Below are positions 35,141-43,432 of a stretch of DNA of 64,000 nt, in pieces; position 1 is the stretch's first letter, and the number at the start of each line of letters is the position of its first letter. Below the pieces are notes generated by a model. That model had not been told where the DNA came from and did not search any database. It worked only from the letters and a program-made list of their open reading frames with translations. The stretch covers positions 1 to 64,000 of the forward strand of contig NZ_VFOA01000001.1 in assembly GCF_006715865.1 (NCBI RefSeq). The letters run 5' to 3'. The translations under genes were made by a program, and so were the position numbers. Source of the DNA: Cellulomonas sp. SLBN-39 (GTDB lineage: Bacteria > Actinomycetota > Actinomycetes > Actinomycetales > Cellulomonadaceae).

Positions 35141-37203
35141 GCGCGCGTCCCGTCGCGGCCGGTCAGCCGCTGCCACCAGCCGCGCCGGTGCGGGGGCGCC
35201 GTCGCGCCGTCGGCGCCGTCCGCGGCACGACCGCCCGCACGGTCGGGGGGTGGCACGGCGCCCACGCCGCGCAGGCCGCCCGCGGCCGGGGTGGCACCTG
35301 CCGGGGCAGGGCCGGTCGGAGCGGGGCCGGTTCGGCCAGGGCCGGTCGGGGCAGGTGCGGCGACGACGCGCGCCGTCGCCGCCCGCAGCGGCTCTCCCGT
35401 CGCCGTGGCGGCCCCGAGGGCGTCGAGCTGCGACGTGAAGCGCGCCGCCTCCGTGTCGAGCACCGAGCGCACCCGCGTGCGCAGCAGGTCGTGCGCGGTC
35501 GCGGTGAGCCGCCGGACGGCGTCGTCGCCGAAGACGGCCTCGAGCAGACGCTGGGCGAGCAGCGCGGTGCCGCCGGCGATGCCGACCTCGGCGCCGGTGA
35601 GCCCGCCCGTCGAGGCGAACACCACGAGCATCAGCGCCGCACCGAGCCCGTTGACCCCGAACGACAACGCGCGCGCCTGCGTGCGCCGGCCCGCTCCCTC
35701 GTCACGGACCAGCGCGAGGACGTCGTCCTGCCACGCGCGGACCTCGTCGGCGACCCGCGCGCGGATGCCGGTCGACGCTCGCGAGAGCGCCAAGCCGTCG
35801 AGCAGACCCGCCGCGGCGGGGTCGGCGCGCCACGCGGCGTCCGCGTGCTCGGCCGCCCGCTCGGCGGCGTCGACGACCACGGCGTCGAGGCTGCGGCCGA
35901 TCGCCTCGGCGAGCGCGGGGTCGTCCGCACGGCGGCCGCGCACGTACGCGGTGAGGCGGTCCCGCCACCGGCCGACGTGCTCCTCGACGGACCGCATGAG
36001 CTCCCCCGTGCCGACGACGTCCTGCCAGCGGGCCAGGACCTCCCCGCGCAGCAGCCGCCCGTCGGACGTCGCCCGGGCGACGTCGTCCGCGGCCTGGTCG
36101 TACGCGTGCGCGACCGTCGCGCGCAGGCGGGCGTCGGCGTCGCGCTGGGCGTCGACGGCATCAGCGACACGGCCCGCTCGGGTCGCGAGGTCGGCGACGA
36201 GACCGTCGCGCGTGCGGCCGACGACACCGGCCCGGGCCTGCGGGTCCGCGGCCAGAGCCGTCAGCCACTCGGCCACCGGTGCCACCGCCCAGGCGGGCAG
36301 CAGCCCGTCGACGGGCTGCTCCTCCGGCACCAGCAGGACCGGGGTCCCGGGCAGGCCCTGCTCGTCGAGCATCGCGCGCAGGTGGGTGCGGACAGCGTCC
36401 TCCTCGCCCGGGTCGACGCGGTCGAGGACGATCGCGAGCGCCGTGCGGCGTGCGGCGGCGTCGTGGAGCAGCTCCCAGGGCACGGCGTCGGCGTACCGGG
36501 CGGCCGTGGTGACGAACAGCCACAGGTCGGCGGCGGCGAGGAGCTGCCGCGCCAGGGTGCGGTTCTCCTCGACGACGGAGTCGACGTCGGGGGCGTCGAG
36601 GAGCGCCAGGCCCTGCGGGACGGCCTCCGAGGCGACGAGCGTGAGCCCCGCTCCGCGGCGTCCCGCAGCGCCGACCGCAGGCTGCGCGTCCGGCAGCGGT
36701 GCCTGCGTGCCCGGTTCGCCGGCAGGCTGAGCGGTGCCGGCCGGTCCGCCGGCCGCCGGGTCGGGGTCCGCGACCCGCGCCGTCAGCCGTGCCAGACCGG
36801 GCAGGACCCGGTCGGTGCTGAACCAGCGCCCGTCGAGCGGGTGGTGGACGAGCACGGGCCACCGGGTCGTCGGACGCAGCACCCCCGCCGCTGAGACCCG
36901 CGCGCCGAGCAGCGAGTTCACCAGCGTCGACTTGCCGGCACCCGTGGACCCGCCGAGCACGGCCAGCACCGGGGCGGCCGACGCCCGCAGCCGCGGCAGC
37001 AGGTAGTCGTCGAGCTGGTCGAGCGCCTGCCGGCGCAGGGCCCGCGCGTCGTCGGCGCCCGGCGCCTGCAGCGGCAGGACCGCCTGGTCGAGCCGCGTGC
37101 GCAGCTGCTCGAGCGCGTCGAGCAGGGCTGCGCCGGACGTGCCCGCGCCGCCGCCCTGCCCCGCGGGGCGGTCGGGCGGCGGCACGGGCGCGTCCGTGAC
37201 CAC
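35137..37203 (-). CDS. dynamin-like GTPase, subunit type B, first pair
   Basis: This 688-residue protein has P-loop GSTGAGKSTLVNSLLG near residue 83, a switch region GVLRPTTRWPVLVHHPLDG, G3 region LLDAPDVDSVVEENR, and LDRVD in the G4 place. A large helical region follows, with one hydrophobic stretch near residues 515-550 (NGLGAALMLVVFAS and a second short part) that resembles a bacterial-dynamin membrane tip. The tail is Pro/Gly-rich. It begins with GTG one base after the ettA stop, and its own stop overlaps the type A gene, so ettA and both GTPases form one operon. Confidence 0.8.
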   Translation of the reverse strand: MVTDAPVPPPDRPAGQGGGAGTSGAALLDALEQLRTRLDQAVLPLQAPGADDARALRRQALDQLDDYLLPRLRASAAPVLAVLGGSTGAGKSTLVNSLLGARVSAAGVLRPTTRWPVLVHHPLDGRWFSTDRVLPGLARLTARVADPDPAAGGPAGTAQPAGEPGTQAPLPDAQPAVGAAGRRGAGLTLVASEAVPQGLALLDAPDVDSVVEENRTLARQLLAAADLWLFVTTAARYADAVPWELLHDAAARRTALAIVLDRVDPGEEDAVRTHLRAMLDEQGLPGTPVLLVPEEQPVDGLLPAWAVAPVAEWLTALAADPQARAGVVGRTRDGLVADLATRAGRVADAVDAQRDADARLRATVAHAYDQAADDVARATSDGRLLRGEVLARWQDVVGTGELMRSVEEHVGRWRDRLTAYVRGRRADDPALAEAIGRSLDAVVVDAAERAAEHADAAWRADPAAAGLLDGLALSRASTGIRARVADEVRAWQDDVLALVRDEGAGRRTQARALSFGVNGLGAALMLVVFASTGGLTGAEVGIAGGTALLAQRLLEAVFGDDAVRRLTATAHDLLRTRVRSVLDTEAARFTSQLDALGAATATGEPLRAATARVVAAPAPTGPGRTGPAPTGPAPAGATPAAGGLRGVGAVPPPDRAGGRAADGADGATAPPHRRGWWQRLTGRDGTRA

Positions 37204-37204
37204 G

Positions 37205-38887
37205 TCAGTCGCGACGCAGCTTGCGGTGGGTCACCCGGTGCGGACGGGCCGCGTCGGCGCCCAGGCGCTGGACCTTGTTCTCCTCGTAGGACGCGAAGTT
37301 GCCCTCGAACCAGTACCAGGCCGCCGGGTCCTCCTCCGTGCCCTCGTACGCCAGGATGTGCGTGGCGACGCGGTCGAGGAACCACCGGTCGTGGGAGACG
37401 ACCACGGCGCAGCCGGGGAACTCCAGCAGCGCGTTCTCCAGCGAACCGAGGGTCTCGACGTCGAGGTCGTTGGTCGGCTCGTCGAGGAGCAGCAGGTTGC
37501 CGCCCTGCTTGAGGGTGAGCGCGAGGTTCAGGCGGTTGCGCTCACCGCCGGACAGCACGCCCGCGGGCTTCTGCTGGTCCGGCCCCTTGAAGCCGAACGC
37601 GGCCACGTAGGCGCGCGACGGCATCTCGACGTTGCCGACCTTGAGGAAGTCCAGGCCGTCGGAGACGACCTCGAACAGGGTCTTCTTGGGGTCGATGCCG
37701 CCGCGGGACTGGTCGACGTACGAGATCGACACCGTCTCGCCGACCTTGAGGTCGCCGCCGTCGAGCGGCTCGAGGCCCACGATGGTCTTGAACAGGGTCG
37801 TCTTGCCGACGCCGTTGGGGCCGATGACCCCGACGATGCCGTTGCGCGGCAGCGAGAAGCTCAGGCCGTCGATGAGCGTGCGACCGTCGAAGCCCTTGTT
37901 CAGGTCCTTCGCCTCGATGACCACGTTGCCCAGGCGGGGGCCCGGCGGGATCTGGATCTCCTCGAAGTCGAGCTTGCGCGTCCGCTCGGCCTCGGCCGCC
38001 ATCTCCTCGTAGCGCGCCAGTCGCGACTTGGACTTCGTCTGCCGGCCCTTGGCGTTGGACCGCACCCACTCCAGCTCCTCCTTGAGGCGCTTGGCGAGCT
38101 TGACGTCCTTCTTGCCCTGGACCTGCAGGCGCTCCTGCTTCTTCTCCAGGTACGTGGAGTAGTTGCCCTCGTACGGGTAGAGGCGGCCGCGGTCGACCTC
38201 GCAGATCCACTCGGCGACGTGGTCGAGGAAGTACCGGTCGTGGGTGACCGCGAGGATCGCCCCGGGGTACGCCTGCAGGTGCTGCTCCAGCCACAGCACC
38301 GACTCGGCGTCCAGGTGGTTGGTGGGCTCGTCGAGGAGCAGCAGGTCGGGCTTCTCGAGCAGCAGCTTGCACAGCGCGACGCGGCGGCGCTCACCACCGG
38401 AGAGCACCGACACGTCGGCGTCCGGCGGCGGGCAGCGCAGCGCGTCCATGGCCTGCTCGAGCTGGGCGTCGAGGTCCCACGCGTCCGCCGCGTCGATGGC
38501 CTCCTGGAGCTGGCCCATCTCGGCGAGCAGCGCGTCGAAGTCCGCGTCGGGCTCCGCCATGAGCGCGGAGATCTCGTTGTAGCGGTCGAGCTTGCCCTTG
38601 ATCTCGGCGACGCCCTCCTCGACGTTGCCGAGGACCGTCTTCTCCTCGTTCAGCGGCGGCTCCTGCTGGAGGATGCCGACGGTGTAGCCGGGCGAGAGCC
38701 GCGCCTCGCCGTTGGAGGGCTGGTCGAGGCCCGCCATGATCTTGAGGATCGTCGACTTGCCCGCACCGTTCGGCCCGACGACGCCGATCTTGGCGCCGGG
38801 CAGGAAGTTGAGGGAGACGTCGTCGAGGATGACCTTCTCGCCGTGCGCCTTGCGCGCCTTGTACATGGAGTAGATGAACTCAGCCAC
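37205..38887 (-). CDS. ettA: energy-dependent translational throttle protein EttA (ABC-F)
   Basis: This 560-residue ABC-F ATPase binds the ribosomal E site and gates translation according to the ATP/ADP ratio. It has two ABC cassettes: Walker [10 protein letters not shown] and GPNGVGKTT, signatures LSGGERRRVALCKLL and LSGGERNRLNLALTL, with Walker [13 protein letters not shown] and [12 protein letters not shown]. The charged inter-domain linker and the arm between are present, and there is no membrane segment. The opening AEFIYSMYKARKAHG is the family start, read from GTG at 38887. The mycobacterial orthologue (Rv2477c) also lies next to an ssb paralogue. Confidence 0.93.
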   Translation of the reverse strand: MAEFIYSMYKARKAHGEKVILDDVSLNFLPGAKIGVVGPNGAGKSTILKIMAGLDQPSNGEARLSPGYTVGILQQEPPLNEEKTVLGNVEEGVAEIKGKLDRYNEISALMAEPDADFDALLAEMGQLQEAIDAADAWDLDAQLEQAMDALRCPPPDADVSVLSGGERRRVALCKLLLEKPDLLLLDEPTNHLDAESVLWLEQHLQAYPGAILAVTHDRYFLDHVAEWICEVDRGRLYPYEGNYSTYLEKKQERLQVQGKKDVKLAKRLKEELEWVRSNAKGRQTKSKSRLARYEEMAAEAERTRKLDFEEIQIPPGPRLGNVVIEAKDLNKGFDGRTLIDGLSFSLPRNGIVGVIGPNGVGKTTLFKTIVGLEPLDGGDLKVGETVSISYVDQSRGGIDPKKTLFEVVSDGLDFLKVGNVEMPSRAYVAAFGFKGPDQQKPAGVLSGGERNRLNLALTLKQGGNLLLLDEPTNDLDVETLGSLENALLEFPGCAVVVSHDRWFLDRVATHILAYEGTEEDPAAWYWFEGNFASYEENKVQRLGADAARPHRVTHRKLRRD

Positions 38888-39025
38888 TGACTGCTCGTCC
38901 GCCTCGGGTCGCTCGGGTGGGTGACGCCGCGGGCCGGTGCGCGCGGGCCGCCGGCTGTGCGCCGGGCAGCGCCGGCAGGACCGACCTGCGGCGTCGTCGG
39001 GTTGCCGATCCACCAGCCTAGGCGA

Positions 39026-39610
39026 TCACCCGCGTCCGACCAGTGCGGGCTCGACCTCCTCGACGCCCGGGACGCCCCACGGGCCCGTGTCGGCGCCGTC
39101 CTCCGGCAGGACCGGGCCCGCGCCGAGGTCGTCCTGCGGGTCCTCGACCAGGTCGGACACGTCGACGGCGGTGTCCCGCTCACCTGCCCGGCCCTCCCCC
39201 GCGTCCCCGGCGGCCGTCCCGTCGTCGGTGCTCGACCGGGTCGTCATCGCGCGCCGGAAGTGCGCCGTGCCGTACGTCAGGTCGTGCCCGACGGCCGTGG
39301 CCTCGACGACGACGTCGGTGCGCGGCCCGTCCTGGGCGACCCACTCGCTGGTCGCCAGGCGCCCGACGACCACCACCGGGTCGCCCTTGCGCAGCGAGTG
39401 CCCCAGGTTCAGGGCCGTCTGCCGCCACGCCTTGACCGTGTACCAGACCGTCGGTCCGTCGCGGAAAGCCCCGCTCTGCCGGTCGAAGTACCGCCGCGTC
39501 GCGCCGAGCCGGAACTGCGCGAACGGGACCCCGCCGTCGTCGGTGTGGAACGAGCGGACCTCCGACCCGATCCAGCCGACGACCGTGACGTCAGGGGTGT
39601 GCGTCGCCAT
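39026..39610 (-). CDS. ssb: single-stranded DNA-binding protein paralogue
   Basis: This 194-residue protein has an N-terminal OB fold: DVTVVGWIGSEVRSFHTDDG, FRLGATRRYFDR, WYTVKAWRQTALNLGHSLRKGDPVVVVGRL. The acidic C-terminal part lacks the canonical DDDIPF tip of the main SSB, ending EPALVGRG. It is therefore more like the mycobacterial SsbB (Rv2478c) found next to ettA, which has roles in stress or recombination, than the replicative SSB. The ATG at 39610 has GGAGG 6 bp upstream. Confidence 0.88.
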   Translation of the reverse strand: MATHTPDVTVVGWIGSEVRSFHTDDGGVPFAQFRLGATRRYFDRQSGAFRDGPTVWYTVKAWRQTALNLGHSLRKGDPVVVVGRLATSEWVAQDGPRTDVVVEATAVGHDLTYGTAHFRRAMTTRSSTDDGTAAGDAGEGRAGERDTAVDVSDLVEDPQDDLGAGPVLPEDGADTGPWGVPGVEEVEPALVGRG

Positions 39611-39755
39611 GGGATGCCTCCCGTGCCTGGCCCCGCTCCTGCAGGGCGTGAGCCGCCAGCGTCGGGCTGCCGCGCCGAGGCCGGGGTCGGCGCGCTCCGC
39701 GACCGCGCCCTGACCGGCCTCCGGCCGGGCTGTGGACGGCTCGGAGCTACGCCCG

Positions 39756-41417
39756 TCAGTCCCCGGACGACGCCCGAGCGACCAGCTCGCGCACCCGGCG
39801 GTGCTCGGCCAGCACGTCCTGCGTCGGCGCGAGCAGCCGCGCCCGGGCGGCCGCCTCGATGACGGCCCGCCCCTCGTCGAGCACCCGCTGCGCGGCACGA
39901 CGCCCTGCCCGGCGGCGCACCAGCACCGACGACGCCGCCAGCGCCGCGGCCGCCGCGAGGACACCCACCGCGACGAGGGCGAGCCAGCCCGGTGCTGCCC
40001 ACGCCCCCAGCCGGCCGGCCACGTCCGCCGCCCCCGCGAGGACGCCGAGGCCCAGCACCACCATCGCCGCGACACCGAGCCCGGCCCCCAGCTGCGAGCG
40101 CCGGCTCGTCACCGTCACCGCGGCGAGCGCCTCGGTGACGCCCTGCCGCAGCTCACCGGCGGTGGCGACGCGCTCGCGCAGGTCCGCCGCCCAGCGCGGG
40201 GGCAGCCCCTGCGTCACGGACGTCAGCCACGCGGACCGGGTCAGCCCCACCCCCTCCGCGTGCACCTGCCCGAGCTCGGGCAGGCGCGCCGAGCCGCCGC
40301 GGACGACCGCTCCGACCGCGTCGGCGACCGCCACCAGCCCTGCCGCCTGCGCGAGCCGCTCCACGACGTGCCCGATCGCGAGCTGCGTCGGCGCGGGCTC
40401 CCGGGTCGCGACCTGGGTGCCCGCGGTCCGGGCGGCCTGCGCGACCTCCGCCTCGGCGTGCACGGCGGCGACCGACCGGCCCGCGACGGCCTCCGCGAGC
40501 GCCGCACGCAGCCGCCCCACGCCCTCGCCGGTGCGCGCCGACACCTCGTGCACGGGCACCTCGGGCAGGCCGTCCTCGGCGAGCAGCCGGGCGACGTCGG
40601 CGAGCAGCTCGCGGCGCACGGGCGGCGGGACGGTGTCGATCTGGTTGAGCACGAGCAGCATCGACGCCGAGCGGCCCGTCAGCCGGCGCAGGTACCCCGA
40701 GTGCAGGGCGTCGTCGGCGTACTTCTGCGGGTCGACGACCCAGACGGCGAGGTCGACCTGCGGCAGCACCCGGTCGACGACGGCCCGGTGCTCGGGGGCG
40801 ATCGAGTCGTGGTCGGGCAGGTCCAGCAGCACCAGGCCGCGCAGCGCGGCCTCGGCGTCGCCGTCCAGCTCGCTCTCGCGCTCGATCCGGTGGTCCGGGC
40901 CCACGCCGATCCAGTCGAGCAGCGGACCGCCGTCGGCGCCCCAGACGCACGCGGTGACGGTCGACGTGGTCGGGCGGCGCACGCCCACGTCGGCGAACTG
41001 CAGGCCGCTGACGGCGTTGAACAGGCTCGACTTGCCGGACCCGGTGCCGCCGACGAGGGCGACGACGGTGTGGTCGACGCCCAGGTCGAGGCGCTCGCGC
41101 ACCTGGTCGAGCGTGTCGCCGACGGCGGCGACGACCGTGGGGTCGAGCCGGGTCCCGCCGACGGCCAGCGCGGCCTCGAGGGCGTCGACGCGGGCGGCGA
41201 GCTCGGCGGTGCGGGCGCCGTGGACCGCACCCGCGGGGGCCTCGTCGGGCGCCTCGTCGGGCGCACCGCCACCCAGGTCCGCCAGGACGTCCGCGACAGG
41301 GTGCACCGACGCGGCGGGCACGGGCACGGGCGCCGGCACGTGCTGGTCGGGGAGCATCTCCTCGTCCTCGGGCCCCGTGCCGGTGCTGCGACCCTCGCTG
41401 TGCGCGCCTGCGCTCAT
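39756..41417 (-). CDS. dynamin-like GTPase, subunit type A, second pair
   Basis: This 553-residue protein is built like the gene at 33482: P-loop GGTGSGKSSLFNAVSG near residue 124, G3 region LLDLPDHDSIAPEHR, WVVDPQKYADDALHSGYLR, G4 NQID and SARTGEG, then two transmembrane segments at about 441-468 and 477-500. Length and membrane positions match its relative almost exactly, so the two are paralogues. The N-terminus is longer and Pro/Glu-rich. The start ATG overlaps the stop of the type B gene (ATGA), again coupling the pair. Confidence 0.8.
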   Translation of the reverse strand: MSAGAHSEGRSTGTGPEDEEMLPDQHVPAPVPVPAASVHPVADVLADLGGGAPDEAPDEAPAGAVHGARTAELAARVDALEAALAVGGTRLDPTVVAAVGDTLDQVRERLDLGVDHTVVALVGGTGSGKSSLFNAVSGLQFADVGVRRPTTSTVTACVWGADGGPLLDWIGVGPDHRIERESELDGDAEAALRGLVLLDLPDHDSIAPEHRAVVDRVLPQVDLAVWVVDPQKYADDALHSGYLRRLTGRSASMLLVLNQIDTVPPPVRRELLADVARLLAEDGLPEVPVHEVSARTGEGVGRLRAALAEAVAGRSVAAVHAEAEVAQAARTAGTQVATREPAPTQLAIGHVVERLAQAAGLVAVADAVGAVVRGGSARLPELGQVHAEGVGLTRSAWLTSVTQGLPPRWAADLRERVATAGELRQGVTEALAAVTVTSRRSQLGAGLGVAAMVVLGLGVLAGAADVAGRLGAWAAPGWLALVAVGVLAAAAALAASSVLVRRRAGRRAAQRVLDEGRAVIEAAARARLLAPTQDVLAEHRRVRELVARASSGD

Positions 41418-43141
41418 GTCAGCCCCTTGAGGACGGCCAGCCGTAGCCGCAGGCGCGAGGACGCGTCCTCGGCGAGGTCCGGGTCGGACAGCGTGCTGCC
41501 CGCGGCGTCGCGCTCGAGGCCCACCTGGTCGCGCGCCCGGTCGGCGAGGTCGTCGCGCAGGTGCTCGACGAGCGGTTCGGCGTGCGTGCCGATCAGGGCC
41601 GCAAGGTCGTCGGTGGCACCGGGAACACCCGCGGCGGCGGTCAGCGCGACCGCGGCGAGGGCGTCGGCGCCGACCGCCCGGGCGGCGGCCCGGACGCGGT
41701 CGGACTCGAGCTCGGCCCCCTGGTCGGCCGCGGCGAGCAGCGCCCGCACGGCCCGCGCCCCCTCGGCGGTCCACGCACGGGCTGCACGCTCGGCCGCGGT
41801 CGTGCGGCCCGACACCCGCGCGGGCCACGCGGCCAGCACGTCGGCGCCCCCGGGCGGGGCCGTCGGCCCGTCGAGCGCGGCGCGCAGCAGGTCCTCGGCG
41901 TGCTCGCCCGCCGACGCCAGGACGGCGGCCGCGGAGTCCACGAGGTCGGCGAGCAGCGGGACGACCGCGACCGTGCGGGCGCGGGCGTGCCGCGGCCCTC
42001 CCTTGGCGCGGCCCCGACGGTCGGTGAGCCGGGCCAGCGGGGCACCCGCGGCCGTCAGCTCGGCCCACCGGGCCCGCACGGCGCCGTCGGCGACCGTCCC
42101 CGCGCGGATCGCGACCTCGGCGTCCGCGACCGGCAGGGCCGCCGCCTCGTCGAGCACCCGTCCGACGTGCGCGGCGGCGTCGGCCTGCGCCTGCACCGCG
42201 TCCGCGAGCTCGTCGACCCACGGGCGCAGCGCCGCGAGCGCGCCGCGCAGCGTCCGCCCCACCACCGTGCGGGCACGGTCCGGCCCGGCGAGCATCGCGA
42301 GCCACCGGGCGACCGGTGCGACGAGCGGCGCGTCGAGGGGGCCGGAGTGCGGCCCGACGTCGGGCACCACGAACAGCGGCGAGCCGGCGAGCCCGTGCTC
42401 GCGCAGCCGGGCGAGCAGGTCGCCGCGCACCGCGGGCAGCGAGCCCTCGGGCACCCGGTTGAGCACCATGGCGATGGACGTGCCGCGCTCCACGGCGGCC
42501 TCGAGCACCTGCCACGGCAGCGCGTCGCCGTACCGGGCGGCCGTCGTCACGAACAGCCACAGGTCGGCGGCCTCGAGCAGGCGGTGCGCGGACTCGCGGT
42601 TGGAGTCCAGGACGGAGTCGAGGTCGGGGGCGTCGAGCAGCGCGATCCCGCGCGGCACGGCCTCGTCCTGCGCGACCTCGACGCTCTCGAGCACGGGGTG
42701 GTGGGAGATGAGGTCGACGTCGAGCGGGTGGTGCACGAGCACCGGGCGGCGCGTGGTGGGTCGCAGCACGCCGGCGGCGGTGACCTCACGGCCGACGATG
42801 GAGTTCACGAGCGTCGACTTGCCGGCGCCGGTCGAGCCGGACACGACGACGACGGCGGGTGCGGACAGCTCGGTCAGCCGGGGCACGAGGTGCTCGCCGA
42901 GCTGGTCCACGAGCCGGGCCCGCGACGCGCGCGCGGCGTCGACGCCGGCGATGTCCAGCGGGAACGTCGTGGCGTCCACGTCGCGCCGCAGGTCCTTGAC
43001 GGCGTCCAGCAGCGACGTCTGGGCGAGCGGGCGCACGAGGACGTCACGCGCCACCGCACGGGCGTCGGTGCCAGCGTCGCGGTCCGGGGCGGACGACGAC
43101 GGCGCGGGGCGCGCGGGCACAGTGCCGGGGTGCGCGCTCAC
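41414..43141 (-). CDS. dynamin-like GTPase, subunit type B, second pair
   Basis: This 575-residue protein is related to the gene at 35137: P-loop GSTGAGKSTLVNSIVG near residue 104, GVLRPTTRRPVLVHHPLD, G3 region LLDAPDLDSVLDSNR and LFVTTAARYGDALPW. In the G4 place it has LNRVP, which lacks the aspartate that reads guanine. Unlike its relative it has no clear hydrophobic stretch in the C-terminal half. I start it at GTG 43141, where a -10 AACAAT sits exactly 6 bp upstream, predicting a leaderless message. It leads the minus-strand block. Confidence 0.8.
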   Translation of the reverse strand: MSAHPGTVPARPAPSSSAPDRDAGTDARAVARDVLVRPLAQTSLLDAVKDLRRDVDATTFPLDIAGVDAARASRARLVDQLGEHLVPRLTELSAPAVVVVSGSTGAGKSTLVNSIVGREVTAAGVLRPTTRRPVLVHHPLDVDLISHHPVLESVEVAQDEAVPRGIALLDAPDLDSVLDSNRESAHRLLEAADLWLFVTTAARYGDALPWQVLEAAVERGTSIAMVLNRVPEGSLPAVRGDLLARLREHGLAGSPLFVVPDVGPHSGPLDAPLVAPVARWLAMLAGPDRARTVVGRTLRGALAALRPWVDELADAVQAQADAAAHVGRVLDEAAALPVADAEVAIRAGTVADGAVRARWAELTAAGAPLARLTDRRGRAKGGPRHARARTVAVVPLLADLVDSAAAVLASAGEHAEDLLRAALDGPTAPPGGADVLAAWPARVSGRTTAAERAARAWTAEGARAVRALLAAADQGAELESDRVRAAARAVGADALAAVALTAAAGVPGATDDLAALIGTHAEPLVEHLRDDLADRARDQVGLERDAAGSTLSDPDLAEDASSRLRLRLAVLKGLT

Positions 43142-43176
43142 CCCCCCATTGTTGGGTCGAGACCTGACCAGGCCAA
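43142..43176 (-). promoter_or_regulatory. leaderless promoter of the second GTPase pair
   Basis: On the minus strand a -35 TTGGCC (43171-43176) and a -10 AACAAT (43148-43153) are 17 bp apart, and six G bases separate the -10 from the GTG at 43141. This is the best promoter seen in the window, and its layout puts transcription start on the start codon. Confidence 0.6.
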
Positions 43177-43321
43177 ACGCGGCACGCGGGTGACGGCCCT
43201 CGGATTCACCCCGTCGCGCCCCGCGTCGTGACGCCCGGGCGGGGTCCGACGACGCCTCGTACCCCCGCCGCGCACCCTGCACCCGGCGCGCCCCGCGACC
43301 GCACTACGCTGGTGGCGCACC

Positions 43322-43394
43322 GCCCCCGTAGCTCAACGGATAGAGCAACGGCCTTCTAATCCGCAGGTTCCGGGTTCGAGTCCCGGCGGGGGCA
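43322..43394 (+). tRNA. tRNA-Arg (anticodon TCT)
   Basis: This is a 73-base cloverleaf with acceptor GCCCCCG paired to CGGGGGC, D arm GCTC/GAGC, loop CTTCTAA with anticodon TCT, T arm CCGGG/CCCGG, and an encoded CCA at 43395-43397. It reads AGA codons, rare in this genome. The anticodon stem has three G-C pairs flanked by A-C and C-T mismatches. A TACGCT at 43305-43310 may be its -10. Confidence 0.93.
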
Positions 43395-43432
43395 CCATCC
43401 CTGACCTGGGACGACGCCGCACGCGTACCCGG

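Noticed and set aside
39026..39610. This ssb as the main replicative SSB
   Set aside because: It lacks the acidic DDDIPF-type tip and lies next to ettA, as the mycobacterial paralogue does, instead of with rpsF and rpsR.
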